A stretch of DNA of 64,000 nt from Actinopolymorpha pittospori (lineage in GTDB: Bacteria > Actinomycetota > Actinomycetes > Propionibacteriales > Actinopolymorphaceae): assembly GCF_014873875.1 (NCBI RefSeq), contig NZ_JADBEM010000001.1:5952001-6016000 (forward strand). The letters run 5' to 3'. Below the pieces are notes generated by a model that had not been told where the DNA came from, did no database searches, and was given only the letters and a program-made list of their open reading frames with translations. Below, piece after piece: positions 42,980 to 51,204 of the stretch; within the stretch, counting starts at the first letter, position 1, and each line of letters begins with the position of its first letter. A program made the position numbers and the translations under genes.

Positions 42980-43103
42980 CGCTCAGGGCCACAACCCCCG
43001 GCCGACACGCGGGACCAGCAGCGAGGAAACGGGGACTTCTACCTGGCCACCAGTGGGGACCTAAAACTGGCCACCACTGGGGACTTTCTCATGGCCATGG
43101 ACA

Positions 43104-43488
43104 CAGGTTCCCGTTCTGCGATGTAGCCGTGCGGGCCGAGGTTGGCGAAGAGTTCCGTGAACCACAAGAGCCGGGGTTCGACAGCGCTCCAGCTTCGCTG
43201 GTCCTCGGACGTCGAGCCAGGAAGGGCGATCGGCCAGGTGGGTTATCTCGTGTGCGATGACCAGGTCGGAGAAGGGACCGAGATCGGGCGGCTCGTCGTA
43301 CACGCTCCGCAGGCGTGCCATGTCGGAGCGGGAGAGATGTGGAGGTGCGTTCTGTCCCGCTCGGCGATGGGGGTGACGCGGTCCCTGTCTCCGCTGCTCG
43401 CATACACAGGCATATGTCCAGCACGTACACGTTTCGGAGAGCGTCTCCAGCAGATCCCCGGGCGAGAGACCCCACGCCGAGCCGCATG
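43104..43488 (-). pseudogene. Metallopeptidase-like gene, frameshifted and abutting IS21
   Basis: Minus-strand frames spell pieces of one protein: PVYASSGDRDRVTPIAERDR, then in another frame SDLVIAHEITHLADRPSWLD with an HExxH zinc-peptidase motif, then in a third SAVEPRLLWFTELFANLG followed by PHGYIAEREP, which runs to the IS21 target site at 43108. At least two frame changes are needed, so the gene was decayed in addition to being next to or cut by the IS. The far part may be the coding-like stretch just left of 40536. No family could be named. Confidence 0.55.
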
Positions 43489-43586
43489 ATGACCTCGATC
43501 CTGGAGGCCTGATCTGGCCACGATGGGACCACGATGGAAGAAGTGCTCGACACGGGGGCACGGATCTGTGGCGGAAGGAGCTGACC

Positions 43587-43814
43587 ATGGCCAGTGATCG
43601 AACGGTCTACCGCGTCCAGCCGGAGCGGGGGCAGTGGAAGCTCAGCCGGGACGAGGCGAAGGTCCAGCACTTCGAGAACAAGGCTGACGCCGTAGCGGAG
43701 GGCCGCAAGCGGGCGCGTGCCGAGCAGCCCAGTCAGCTGGTCGTTCACGATCACCACGGCAAGATCGAAGGTGAGTCGACCTACCTGAACGACCCCTTCC
43801 CTCCGCGCGGGTAG
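43587..43814 (+). CDS. DUF2188-type small protein
   Basis: The 75-residue protein starts at ATG 43587 behind GGAAGGAG. Its fold signature is YRVQPERGQWKLSRDEAK, then FENKADAVAEGRKRARAEQP, then SQLVVHDHHGKIEGESTYLN, matching DUF2188, a family of small beta-rich proteins of unknown function often beside stress genes. It is complete at normal length. Confidence 0.85.
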   Translation: MASDRTVYRVQPERGQWKLSRDEAKVQHFENKADAVAEGRKRARAEQPSQLVVHDHHGKIEGESTYLNDPFPPRG

Positions 43815-43983
43815 CGCGTGTCGAGGCCGAATGCGTGGCAACCCTCGCACCGCTTCTGGACGACCTGACCGACCGCCGCGATCCTCAGCGCGACAATCGT
43901 CGTGAACGGGACATAAGGACCCTGTCGACCGCCGGCCGCGCGTAGCGTCGGAAGTGGACACTCGCCCCTCAGGGAGCACGTCA

Positions 43984-44370
43984 ATGCAGGAGGACACGGG
44001 GGAGGCGACGCTGATGAGCGCTGCGGCCAATGTCGGAGACTGGCGAGGGCATGATGTCTGTCTCAGTGGTGGGAACAAGCTGGGCAAGCTCGAGGACGTC
44101 TACTACGACGGCGAGACCAACGAACCGCTGGTGCTGTGCGTGCGGACCGGCACACTCTCACGCACACAGGTACTCGTCGCGGTCCGCGACGCGGTGGCTG
44201 TCCCCGATCGGCTGACGGTTGCTTGGTCTGCCGAGGACGTTGAGGGCGCACCCACCACCGAGCCAGGCGAGGAACTGTCGGCGGAGGACGAACAACGGGT
44301 GTTCCGGCACTACGGCATGGACTACAAGTCGCCCACGACTCCCGGCAGCCGTCGCCTTGTGCGCCGATGA
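43984..44370 (+). CDS. PRC-barrel domain protein
   Basis: About 128 residues from ATG 43984 (ATG 44014, behind GGGGGAGG, is an alternative). The region GHDVCLSGGNKLGKLEDVYY, then DGETNEPLVLCVRTGTLSRT, then LVAVRDAVAVPDRLTVAW is a PRC-barrel, a small beta barrel used in ribosome maturation and general stress proteins. The C-terminal EEELSAEDEQRVFRHYGMDY-like segment (actual start GEELSAEDEQRVFRHYG) is common in actinobacterial stand-alone PRC proteins. Confidence 0.82.
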   Translation: MQEDTGEATLMSAAANVGDWRGHDVCLSGGNKLGKLEDVYYDGETNEPLVLCVRTGTLSRTQVLVAVRDAVAVPDRLTVAWSAEDVEGAPTTEPGEELSAEDEQRVFRHYGMDYKSPTTPGSRRLVRR

Positions 44371-44411
44371 GGGTCGGCTGCCGCTTCGGACGGCGGACCC
44401 CGTTCCCTTCG

Positions 44412-44429
44412 GGGGACGCACGCGTCCCC
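44412..44429. promoter_or_regulatory. 18-bp inverted repeat upstream of a small HTH gene
   Basis: GGGGACGC and GCGTCCCC flank a 2-base centre, a perfect 8-bp inverted repeat ending 52 bases before the HTH gene at 44482. The 15-mer GGGGGACGCACGCGT (44411-44425) recurs at 44871-44885, 33 bases before the next gene start. It is a candidate binding site for the HTH protein; this is inference. Confidence 0.55.
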
Positions 44430-44481
44430 AGTGGGATACTGAACGATCCCCGCGGTTGACAGTGTGGTCTACTGTGGCGAC

Positions 44482-44727
44482 ATGCCAGAACCACGCACGG
44501 CTGACGAGCTCGCCACGATCTCGGCGAAGCTTCGTGACATCAAGTCAGCCGGCGACAGGGCAGACGCAGCGCAGCGCGCGGCCGCACAGCGCCAGGCCGA
44601 CCTCGCCGAAGCCGTACGCCAGGCACGTCTCGCGGGTTCCTCCTGGAGCGAAGTCGGGCTCGCGCTCGGCATGACCAGGCAAGCCGCATTCAAACGCTGG
44701 CGGGAGATCGAGGGGAGTGACGCGTGA
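44482..44727 (+). CDS. Small helix-turn-helix protein
   Basis: An 81-residue protein from ATG 44482. The N-terminal half is an Ala-rich helix (RADAAQRAAAQRQADLAEAV) and the C-terminal half carries a helix-turn-helix (LAGSSWSEVGLALGMTRQAA, FKRWREIEG) of the kind found in actinobacterial AsnC/sigma-70 region 4-like small regulators. It is probably DNA-binding, and a perfect inverted repeat lies just upstream. It overlaps the next short frame by 11 bp. Confidence 0.75.
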   Translation: MPEPRTADELATISAKLRDIKSAGDRADAAQRAAAQRQADLAEAVRQARLAGSSWSEVGLALGMTRQAAFKRWREIEGSDA

Positions 44728-44887
44728 GCGCCTGGCCGACGCTGGGCTGCTCCGCGGCTTCGACCGGGCCGACGTGCAGGGCCGGCTCGCCTCCACCTAC
44801 CTGAACGCAGCCCGGGCCACCACCTCGCGCGATGCCGGGCACGTCGTCGCGTACCCACTCACCCATCGTTGGGGGACGCACGCGTGA
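44717..44887 (+). CDS. Possible 56-residue protein following the HTH gene
   Basis: GTG 44717 lies immediately after AGGGGA and overlaps the HTH gene end by 11 bp. The product includes TRERLADAGLLRGFDRADVQ and ATTSRDAGHVVAYPLTHRWG. Composition is protein-like, but no family is recognised, and it could be a chance frame. Its last codons lie in the repeated GGGGGACGCACGCGT 15-mer. Confidence 0.35.
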   Translation: MTRERLADAGLLRGFDRADVQGRLASTYLNAARATTSRDAGHVVAYPLTHRWGTHA

Positions 44888-44918
44888 GCCAGCAGACTGA
44901 CCGGGAAGGGACGTACCA

Positions 44919-45767
44919 GTGACTGACAGCTCATCGGACCGGGAGGCCCGAGTTGCCGAGTACAGGCGCCAGGTCACCGCGGCTGCCGACGCACTCGCCG
45001 CCGCGATTCGCACCGAAGTGGCCGACGGTGGCGAGGTGATCAGCCACATGCTCGCCACTGTCGCCGCGAACCTCGGAGGGATGCACAAGCTCACCGAGAA
45101 GCGCCCTGGGTCCTGGGAAGCCGACTACGTGGATCGGTTCCTGGGGTCCACGGTGGGGCCGCAGGGCAAGTACCTGTTGGAGTACCGGACCGAACCGATC
45201 GAAGTCGTCGCCTGCGTGCCGGCGATGCTCGCCGACCTCGACATCGACGGCTTGTACGACGACTCCGTGCTCCTGATCGGCCAGGCCGAAGCCGCGGTGC
45301 TCGGACCGGATCCAGACGATGCCGCCAAGGCTGCCCTGGCAGAACGCTTGGAGCACATCGAGCGTCTGATCCTGCGGCTCCGCGAGGCCGACTACGCGGC
45401 GTACCGTGCGGCGTTCGAGGAGCAGTTGCGGGTCGCGGGTCGGCATCTGTTCGACCAAGAACACCTTTCCGAGGACGTCTCGGTGTCGATTCGGTTCGTC
45501 GACGGGCCGCGGTCTGAGGAGGCGACCGGAGCCGGCGAGGACGTCGGCTCGATCGAGTACCGGCTGTGGGAGACCGCTCGCGCCAACACTGCCCCGCCAG
45601 GGTTCACCGAGCCACTCTCGCAGCTACGGGGCCAGTTGGACGATCTGCTGCGCCAGTCCGGACGCCTTCCACACCAGCGCGTTCCCGAGCTCGCGCAGCT
45701 ACTGCGCGGCATGCCAGAACCGGAAGAGCGACCAGCAGGGAACCCGCAGTTATCCGAGGCGCCGTAG
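44919..45767 (+). CDS. Hypothetical protein, mostly helical
   Basis: GTG 44919 behind GGGAAGGGA gives 282 residues. It includes AEYRRQVTAAADALAAAIRT, an ordered middle (YVDRFLGSTVGPQGKYLLEY, VVACVPAMLADLDIDGLYDD) and a C-terminal helix (FTEPLSQLRGQLDDLLRQSG). No motif is recognised. Its 3' end overlaps the convergent phosphotransferase gene by 18 bp. It may be part of a group with the upstream HTH gene. Confidence 0.65.
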   Translation: MTDSSSDREARVAEYRRQVTAAADALAAAIRTEVADGGEVISHMLATVAANLGGMHKLTEKRPGSWEADYVDRFLGSTVGPQGKYLLEYRTEPIEVVACVPAMLADLDIDGLYDDSVLLIGQAEAAVLGPDPDDAAKAALAERLEHIERLILRLREADYAAYRAAFEEQLRVAGRHLFDQEHLSEDVSVSIRFVDGPRSEEATGAGEDVGSIEYRLWETARANTAPPGFTEPLSQLRGQLDDLLRQSGRLPHQRVPELAQLLRGMPEPEERPAGNPQLSEAP

Positions 45768-46694
45768 CGCTGTCTCGATAGCGACCTCGACCCGGGAAGT
45801 CATGCCGGGCACATCGACGGGACGGCGCCCGGCGACCTGACTACGGATCCACTTCGGCCCGCTATCGTCATAGTGCAGCAGGGCATACAGGTCCCACCAC
45901 GGATCGAGAGTCACCCCAGCGATCGACTCATAGAGCGACCGAAGCTGCTCCGACCACTCGGGCGAGTAGAGCGCCGCCAAGTATCGCCGACAGTGCCCGA
46001 CGTCAATCGCGCGCGCCCCCCGATGGATGGAGTTCCAGTCGGTCAGTCCAGTAATCCTCCCGCGCGACCACAGCATGTTGACAGGCAGGAGATCGCAGTG
46101 CAGAAAGACGGCAGTGTCCTTTGGCGGCGGCGCCGCCATGACACCAAACGCCGCCTTCCACACAGCCGGCTTCTGTGCGTCGACCGGCACCTGAAACCCG
46201 TCTAGAGGAGCGATCCAAGAATCCGTCCAAGGTCTGAACATCTTCGCGGGGAGATCGAGGGAATGCAGCAATACAGCAATCTCCGCGATCCTCGTCATCC
46301 ACGACCGAGGTTCCGCCGGATTGAGGTGAACATGCCCCTGCAACCGTGTCATCAGCAACGATGGCGCGCCCCCCGTCGAAGCACCAGCAACATCAGCAGC
46401 CAGGATGCTCGGAACCGGGAGCCCGCTTCCCGCCACCACACCAAGGTTGGCGATCTCCTTCTCCAAGCTCCCCTGCAGGCCAAGCCCGCCCGGGTACTGC
46501 CGCAGTACGACGAACGTTCGCATTCCACGTCGCTCGACAGTCAGCCGATTCACGGCGGAGCAGACGCCACCGGTCAATCGGCGATAGCCAACGACGCGAC
46601 TGCCCCGACCCATCGACGCCGCAACCCAGGCGAGAGTCTCCACGGAGGGCCGACGCTGCCTGAACCCGCCATCCCTCCAGTCGCCGTCGGTCAT
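45750..46694 (-). CDS. Aminoglycoside-phosphotransferase-family kinase
   Basis: From ATG 46694 the 314-residue protein shows the APH/choline-kinase fold: RRLTGGVCSAVNRLTVERRG (nucleotide loop), FVVLRQYPGGLGLQGSLEKE, the catalytic loop AVFLHCDLLPVNMLWSRGRI and the metal site ITGLTDWNSIHRGARAIDVG (in place of DFG, DWN). It probably phosphorylates a small molecule; resistance to a drug is possible but unproven. An upstream extension to 46784 has no supported start. Confidence 0.85.
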   Translation of the reverse strand: MTDGDWRDGGFRQRRPSVETLAWVAASMGRGSRVVGYRRLTGGVCSAVNRLTVERRGMRTFVVLRQYPGGLGLQGSLEKEIANLGVVAGSGLPVPSILAADVAGASTGGAPSLLMTRLQGHVHLNPAEPRSWMTRIAEIAVLLHSLDLPAKMFRPWTDSWIAPLDGFQVPVDAQKPAVWKAAFGVMAAPPPKDTAVFLHCDLLPVNMLWSRGRITGLTDWNSIHRGARAIDVGHCRRYLAALYSPEWSEQLRSLYESIAGVTLDPWWDLYALLHYDDSGPKWIRSQVAGRRPVDVPGMTSRVEVAIETALRRLG

Positions 46695-47217
46695 GCGCGC
46701 GAGCCTATTCGTCAGGGGCCTGCGGCGATAGGGGTTTTCTAACCGCCAGAGGCAGTGACCCGGCTGCTGGATGGCCGTCACCATCTGGAACGGTTCGCGA
46801 TGGAGCAGGCGGGTGAGGTCGACTACCTGATCACCTGGAGGGACAACGAGTTCGTCGGACGGGTGAGCCTCACACCGTGTCGACGTGCGGGTGCGAATCG
46901 ACGGTGCTTCGCATTCCCGAAGTCGCCTTCGTGCCTTCGGCTGTGCTTACACCTCCCCGCCCTCATGAAGTAGGCGATCCAGCATGCGTGCGGCGCCCCC
47001 CACAGACTCACGAGCGAATTACTGACCTCGTAGTACCCAACGAGGCCCATGGCCTGTTCAAATGCCCATGCCATGCCATGCCATGCCATGCCGCGCCGCC
47101 ACTGCACCTCACCGGGGTTCAATCTTGCGCGCACGACGTTGCGCTGGGTCGCGTCCAGGGGATGCCAGACTGAAACCAGGTCGAGTGCCGGGTCGGCCGC
47201 GCGGAACCCTCCGGTAT
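46695..47217. other. 520-base region without a recognised gene
   Basis: It holds the promoter side of the phosphotransferase gene and a microsatellite at 47066-47090. Short frames here (for example 46755-46973) lack start signals or recognisable domains. The stretch next to 47218 is the flank of the IS630 remnant. Confidence 0.4.
47066..47090. repeat. Five tandem CCATG units
   Basis: CCATG repeated five times without error. It is non-coding as far as can be seen. A 5-bp unit would shift frame if transcribed and translated, the pattern of slippage-prone tracts. Confidence 0.9.
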
Positions 47218-47220
47218 CTA

Positions 47221-48170
47221 GTGTGGTGTCTCGTTATTAGCCGGGATTGATGCGAGTGCGACCCGGCCTCGGCTGACTTTCTCGAGGATCTCCTCTGCCG
47301 TGGCGGTCCATACGAACGGCTTGGGATCGTTGTTGTTGGCTTGGAGGTATGCCTCGATCGCAGCGATCAGGTCGGGCACCGACTTGAAGACACCGCGGCG
47401 GATGGCTTTCTCGGTGAGCTCGCGGAACCAGCGTTCGACCATGTTCAGCCATGAGCTCGACGTCGGGATGAAATGCAGGTGGAACCGGGGATGCTTGTCC
47501 AGCCAGGCCACGACGTTGTCGTGGGTGTGGGTGCCGTAGTTGTCGAGGATCATGTGGACCTGGAGTCCCTTGGGGACCTGGCGGTCAATGGTGCGCAAGA
47601 ACTTCAAGAACTCGCCGTTGCGGTGCCTGGGAAGACATTGGCCCATCACCACTCCGGTCAGCACGTTCAGCGCGGCGAACAGGGTCGTTGTCCCGTTGCG
47701 CTTGTAGTCGTGGGTCATGGTTCCGGCCCGGCCTTTCTTCCAAGGCAGCGACGGCTGCGTCCGGTCGAGCGCCTTGATCTGGCTCTTCTCGTCCATGCAC
47801 AGCACCACCGCCTTGTCGGGCGGGTTCAGATAGACGCCGACCACATCGATCAGCTTCTCATCGAAACGGCGGTCATTGGAGAGCTTGAAGGTGCGCACCA
47901 GACGCGGCTTGAGCCCACGAGCAGACCACACACGCTGCACCGTCGCTGGGCTCACCCCGGCCGCCTTGGCCATCGACCGGCAGCTCCAGTGCGCCTCGCC
48001 TTCCGGCTTGGACTCCTGGGTCAACCGGACGAACCACCACCTCGAGGTCGGCGACACGGGTTTGCGCCGGCCACGCAAGGGAATCGGCGCTCTGAGGGCC
48101 ACCACCCCGGGGCGCGTATCTGTCACCACCCGCAACGCGTGCTCAGTAGCCGCCGGCATCGTCGGCCTCA
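47221..48170 (-). pseudogene. IS630-family transposase remnant, 5' end missing
   Basis: The minus-strand frame (47218-48234) encodes the IS630 catalytic domain: AHWSCRSMAKAAGVSPATVQ, VVLCMDEKSQIKALDRTQPS (first Asp), VHMILDNYGTHTHDNVVAWL (second Asp) and SSSWLNMVERWFRELTEKAI (Glu). The N-terminal helix-turn-helix seen in the other IS630 (10389-11495) is missing, and the upstream sequence is unrelated. The 3' terminus reads CACTAG, again using the target TA plus G as the stop codon. The outer end near 48170 abuts the dehalogenase gene. It is immobile without the other end. Confidence 0.8.
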
Positions 48171-48221
48171 GCGCCTGGGAGGCAGTCCAGTCTGTCTGGT
48201 CGAGGAGCCGAGGAGATCGAC

Positions 48222-48905
48222 ATGGCTGCCACACCGCTGATCGTTTTCGACGTCAATGAAACTCTCCTGGATCTCGAAACGCTGACGCCGGCCTTCGAAC
48301 GCATATTCCACGAACGCTCCGCGATGCGGATGTGGTTTGCCAATCTGATCCTGTACTCCGAGGCGCTCACGCTCGCGCAGGTGTACGTACCTTTTACCGA
48401 GATCGGAGAAGCGGTCTTGCAGATGCTGGCCGACGCGCATGGCATCCGCATCTCGGCGCAGGACAAGAGCGATCTGACCGACCGGTTCGCGACGATGCCG
48501 CCGCATCCTGAAGTTCCCCAGGCGCTGACGAAACTGAACGCCGCGGGATTCCGTCTTTTCACGCTCACTGACAATCTCCTGGAGATACAGGGACGACAGC
48601 TCGAGCAGGGCGGAATCATCGATCGATTCGAAAGGCGCTTCAGTGTGGACGCGCCTGAAGTCCGCCACCACAAGCCCTCGCGCGGGGCTTACGAATACGT
48701 GGAGACGCAGTTGCGGGTCCCGCCTGAGGATCTCTTTCTCGTGGCATCTCACACCTGGGACACGCTGGGAGCCGTCGCGGCCGGGTGGGGCGCGGCGCTC
48801 ATCAAGAGGCCCGGGAATGACCTGCTGCACGTCGGACCCCAGCCGACGCTCACCGGGGATGATCTTGGGGACGTGGCCGACCAGATCATCCAGCGGTTCG
48901 GTTGA
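48222..48905 (+). CDS. Haloacid dehalogenase, type II (HAD superfamily)
   Basis: A 227-residue enzyme of the L-2-haloacid dehalogenase branch. TPLIVFDVNETLLDLETLTP carries the nucleophile Asp, RLFTLTDNLLEIQGRQLEQG the Thr of motif II, and EVRHHKPSRGAYEYVETQLR the Lys. The motif ASHTWDTLGAVAAGWGAALI is the type II signature (AAHxWD). The typical length is 220-235. It starts next to the IS630 remnant, so its original promoter may be disturbed. Confidence 0.88.
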   Translation: MAATPLIVFDVNETLLDLETLTPAFERIFHERSAMRMWFANLILYSEALTLAQVYVPFTEIGEAVLQMLADAHGIRISAQDKSDLTDRFATMPPHPEVPQALTKLNAAGFRLFTLTDNLLEIQGRQLEQGGIIDRFERRFSVDAPEVRHHKPSRGAYEYVETQLRVPPEDLFLVASHTWDTLGAVAAGWGAALIKRPGNDLLHVGPQPTLTGDDLGDVADQIIQRFG

Positions 48906-48987
48906 CGTCATCCGTCAGACGTCGGTCGCCGCTGGGTGGCGCCAGCCAGGCTCTGGGACTGGACCGGCTGTACGCGCCTGCGCTGGG

Positions 48988-49578
48988 TCAGACGGGCTTG
49001 TGTTGGCGAGCCTTCCAGGCGGCCCGGTCGGTCTGCCACAGGGTGATCTCGTCGCGGGACCACATGGGGGTGCGGCCGACGTACTCGACGGGCTGGGGCG
49101 CTTCGTTGCGGGCGACGTATCCGGACCAGGTTGCGGTCGTGATCTGCCGGCCGTGGTGGGCCAGCAACTCGACTGTCTGGTCGCGGGTGAGCAGCTTCTC
49201 CTCACTCGCGGCCTGGGTCTTGGGCATGGAGTCGAGGAAGTCGGCGCCGACCGGGTGGTATCCGATGGGCAGGCGACGGGCTAGCTCCTCGAGGTAGGCC
49301 ACAGCGGTCTGGGTGGAGTCGGTGGGGTATTCGGTCCAGTCCGACCAGGGGATGCGGTGGGGCTCGTCGAGGTTCTCGCCGGGCCAGAAGTGGATCTCGT
49401 CGGCGGGGATGAGGTCGCCGGTGGGGTGGATGGTCTGGAGCCAGATCGTGGCGAGGTTGCGCAGGGGACGCTGCTCAAGGCACTCGGCGAGCGCGCGGGC
49501 CAGGGGAGTCAGTTCGTCGAGCTCGATGGTGTCGCGGTGATCGGAGTCGAAGCGGAGTTCCACGCTGACGGCCGGCAT
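48988..49578 (-). CDS. Unknown protein with C-terminal excisionase-like DNA-binding segment
   Basis: ATG 49578 gives about 196 residues. The first 120 residues (RFDSDHRDTIELDELTPLAR, NLATIWLQTIHPTGDLIPAD) match nothing I know. The C-terminal 55 residues (LLTRDQTVELLAHHGRQITT, WSGYVARNEAPQPVEYVGRT, MWSRDEITLWQ) have the layout of a winged-helix AlpA/excisionase-like reader. It probably binds DNA. Its promoter contains a palindrome, so autoregulation is possible. It may be a leftover of an integrated element. Confidence 0.6.
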   Translation of the reverse strand: MPAVSVELRFDSDHRDTIELDELTPLARALAECLEQRPLRNLATIWLQTIHPTGDLIPADEIHFWPGENLDEPHRIPWSDWTEYPTDSTQTAVAYLEELARRLPIGYHPVGADFLDSMPKTQAASEEKLLTRDQTVELLAHHGRQITTATWSGYVARNEAPQPVEYVGRTPMWSRDEITLWQTDRAAWKARQHKPV

Positions 49579-49585
49579 GATCCAC

Positions 49586-49615
49586 ACAGTACAAACTGAA
49601 TTTGTGCAGCGTCAA
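49586..49615 (-). promoter_or_regulatory. Promoter with central palindrome for the gene at 48988-49578
   Basis: On the minus strand TTGACG (49610-49615) and TACTGT (49586-49591) form a -35/-10 pair with an 18-bp spacer. ATG follows 7 bases after the -10, which implies a leaderless or nearly leaderless transcript. The spacer contains ACAAA-n5-TTTGT (49591-49605), an inverted repeat placed where a repressor would block polymerase. Confidence 0.6.
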
Positions 49616-49646
49616 GCTGTAGATCGATACGGCCTACGTCGCGACA

Positions 49647-50081
49647 TCACCAGGGCGCGACCGTGACTCCGCCCCACTCCTCGGGCGCGGTGTCACGAAG
49701 AGTTTGGGTGAGCTCCCAGCGGTGACCGGCCAGATCCTCCAGGACGCAGGAGCGTTCGCCGTACTCCCAGGTTGTCGGCTTCTCGACGACGCGCGCGCCG
49801 AAGTCGCGCGCTCGGGCGAACGCGGCGTCGACGTCGGCCACGCGCACCTTGACGATCTGCGTGACCACGCCGCCGCTCGGTGCGACCTGATCGTGGTGTG
49901 CGTCGGCGACCACGACGGCCCCATCCGAACCGACGCGTAGCTGGGCGCGGTGGGAGTCGTCGATCCGAACCCGCTCGCCGAACCCGAACGCGGCCTCCAG
50001 CCACGCCACTGCCGCCCGTACGTCGGGGTAGACCAGGACCGGGGTGACGGTGGCAGGCGGCGCGGAACGATTCGTCTGCAT
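49647..50081 (-). CDS. VOC-superfamily (glyoxalase/bleomycin-resistance-type) protein
   Basis: A 144-residue protein from ATG 50081 with two beta-alpha-beta-beta-beta repeats: VTPVLVYPDVRAAVAWLEAA with FGFGERVRIDD, and IVKVRVADVDAAFARARDFG with CVLEDLAGHRWELTQTL. His and Glu in HRWELTQ fit the C-terminal metal ligand. It resembles the PhnB/YkcA-like subgroup. It is divergent from the PEP-mutase-like gene. The substrate is unknown. Confidence 0.82.
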   Translation of the reverse strand: MQTNRSAPPATVTPVLVYPDVRAAVAWLEAAFGFGERVRIDDSHRAQLRVGSDGAVVVADAHHDQVAPSGGVVTQIVKVRVADVDAAFARARDFGARVVEKPTTWEYGERSCVLEDLAGHRWELTQTLRDTAPEEWGGVTVAPW

Positions 50082-50258
50082 GGCGAAGACACTAACGTCG
50101 GACGCCGAAGAGTCGATGGCAAACCAGAATGAGGCCGACGATTCCTCGCCCATCCCGAGACCGCGGCGCGGGTCGAGCAGCGGGGGAAGATCATCCGCCG
50201 GTTGCGCGCTCTCGGGCGGCTCGCCGGGGGTTAGCGTGGACTGGAGGGTCTCCCTGCC

Positions 50259-51132
50259 GTGTTTGCCGTAAAACGCACCACCCGACTCCGGCAGCTGTTG
50301 AGTGACCCGAAGATCCTGGTGGCCCCAGGTGTCTACGACGGCGCTGGAGCTCGCCTCGTCCAGGCGCTCGGATTCCAGGCCGGCTACCTCAGCGGCTATC
50401 AGACCTCGGCGAGCGTGCTCGGCCAACCAGACGTCGGCTATCTGACGATGACGCGGATGGTGGCCCGGGTCGCCGCGATGTCTGAGGTGGTCGACCTGCC
50501 ACTCATCGCCGACGGGGACACGGGTTACGGCAACCCGCTCAACGTTCGCCTCGCGGTTCGCGAGTACGAGAGGGCCGGCGCCGCGGCGATCCATGTCGAA
50601 GACCAGACCTTCCCCAAGCGGTGCGGACACATGCTCGGGCAGGACGTCATCGACCGGGAGGAGATGGTCCAGAAGATCAGGGCCGCGGTCGACGCGCGGC
50701 GCGACCCCGACTTCGTGCACCGACGCGCGGACGACGCGCGGCCTGGCCGAGGCGATGGAGCGCGGCACCGCTTACCACGGCGCGGGCGCCGACGTGCTGT
50801 TCATCGAGTCCCCGGAGAGTGAGGAGGAGATGCGGCGTACGTGCGAGCGGTTCCGCGGCGTCGTACCGCTCCTCAGCAACCAGATCGAGGGCGGGCGTAC
50901 GCCGATGCCGGGGGTCGGGAAGCTCGAGGAGATGGGCTACGCGATGGCGATCTTCTCCCTTGGCGTGGGATTCGCCGCCGCCAAGGGGATGAAGGACTTT
51001 CTCGAGACGCTCGCGGCCAAGGGTGACACCAGCGCCATGGCGGAGGACATGGTCGCCTTCGAGGACTTCAACCGGTTGGTCGGCCTCGACAAGCATGCCG
51101 AACTCGAGCGTCATTACGAGCGGTCGGGCTGA
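50259..51132 (+). pseudogene. Isocitrate lyase/PEP mutase-family enzyme, frameshifted
   Basis: GTG 50259, after GGAGGGT, opens VAPGVYDGAGARLVQALGFQ, LPLIADGDTGYGNPLNVRLA and GAAAIHVEDQTFPKRCGHML, the metal-binding core of the PEP mutase/oxaloacetate decarboxylase group. Near 50715-50725 the frame breaks after DPDFV. A second frame continues as RGLAEAMERGTAYHGAGADV, LFIESPESEEEMRRTCERFR and SNQIEGGRTPMPGVGKLEEM to the end. The lost stretch is where the family reads I-ARTDA, so residues there are altered as well as out of frame. It may be a young pseudogene or an assembly error. Confidence 0.82.
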
Positions 51133-51204
51133 GGCATGGCCCACCCCCACCGCTGAGGGCTGTGGTCACAGCCCCATCGGTGAGGGGTTGTCGGCCGCCC
51201 CGAC

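Larger units (their letters stand above)
40537..43103 (-). mobile_element. IS21-family insertion sequence, copy B (2,567 bp)
   Basis: The left end TGTCAATGGCCA (40537) and the complement of the right end TGTCCATGGCCA (to 43103) match at 11 of 12, and the similarity extends about 50 bases with three GTCCCC blocks per end, the IS21 multiple-repeat layout. The target duplication is CAGGT (40532-40536 and 43104-43108). The genes are istA and istB on the minus strand. It differs clearly from copy A in sequence and ends. Confidence 0.88.

Noticed and set aside
44456-44475. TTGACA and TACTGT as a promoter for the small HTH gene
   Set aside because: The spacer is only 8 bases, too short for a sigma-70-type promoter.
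47066-47090. CCATG tandem repeat as a phase-variable switch
   Set aside because: No gene with a supported start reads through the tract, so there is no product for slippage to switch.
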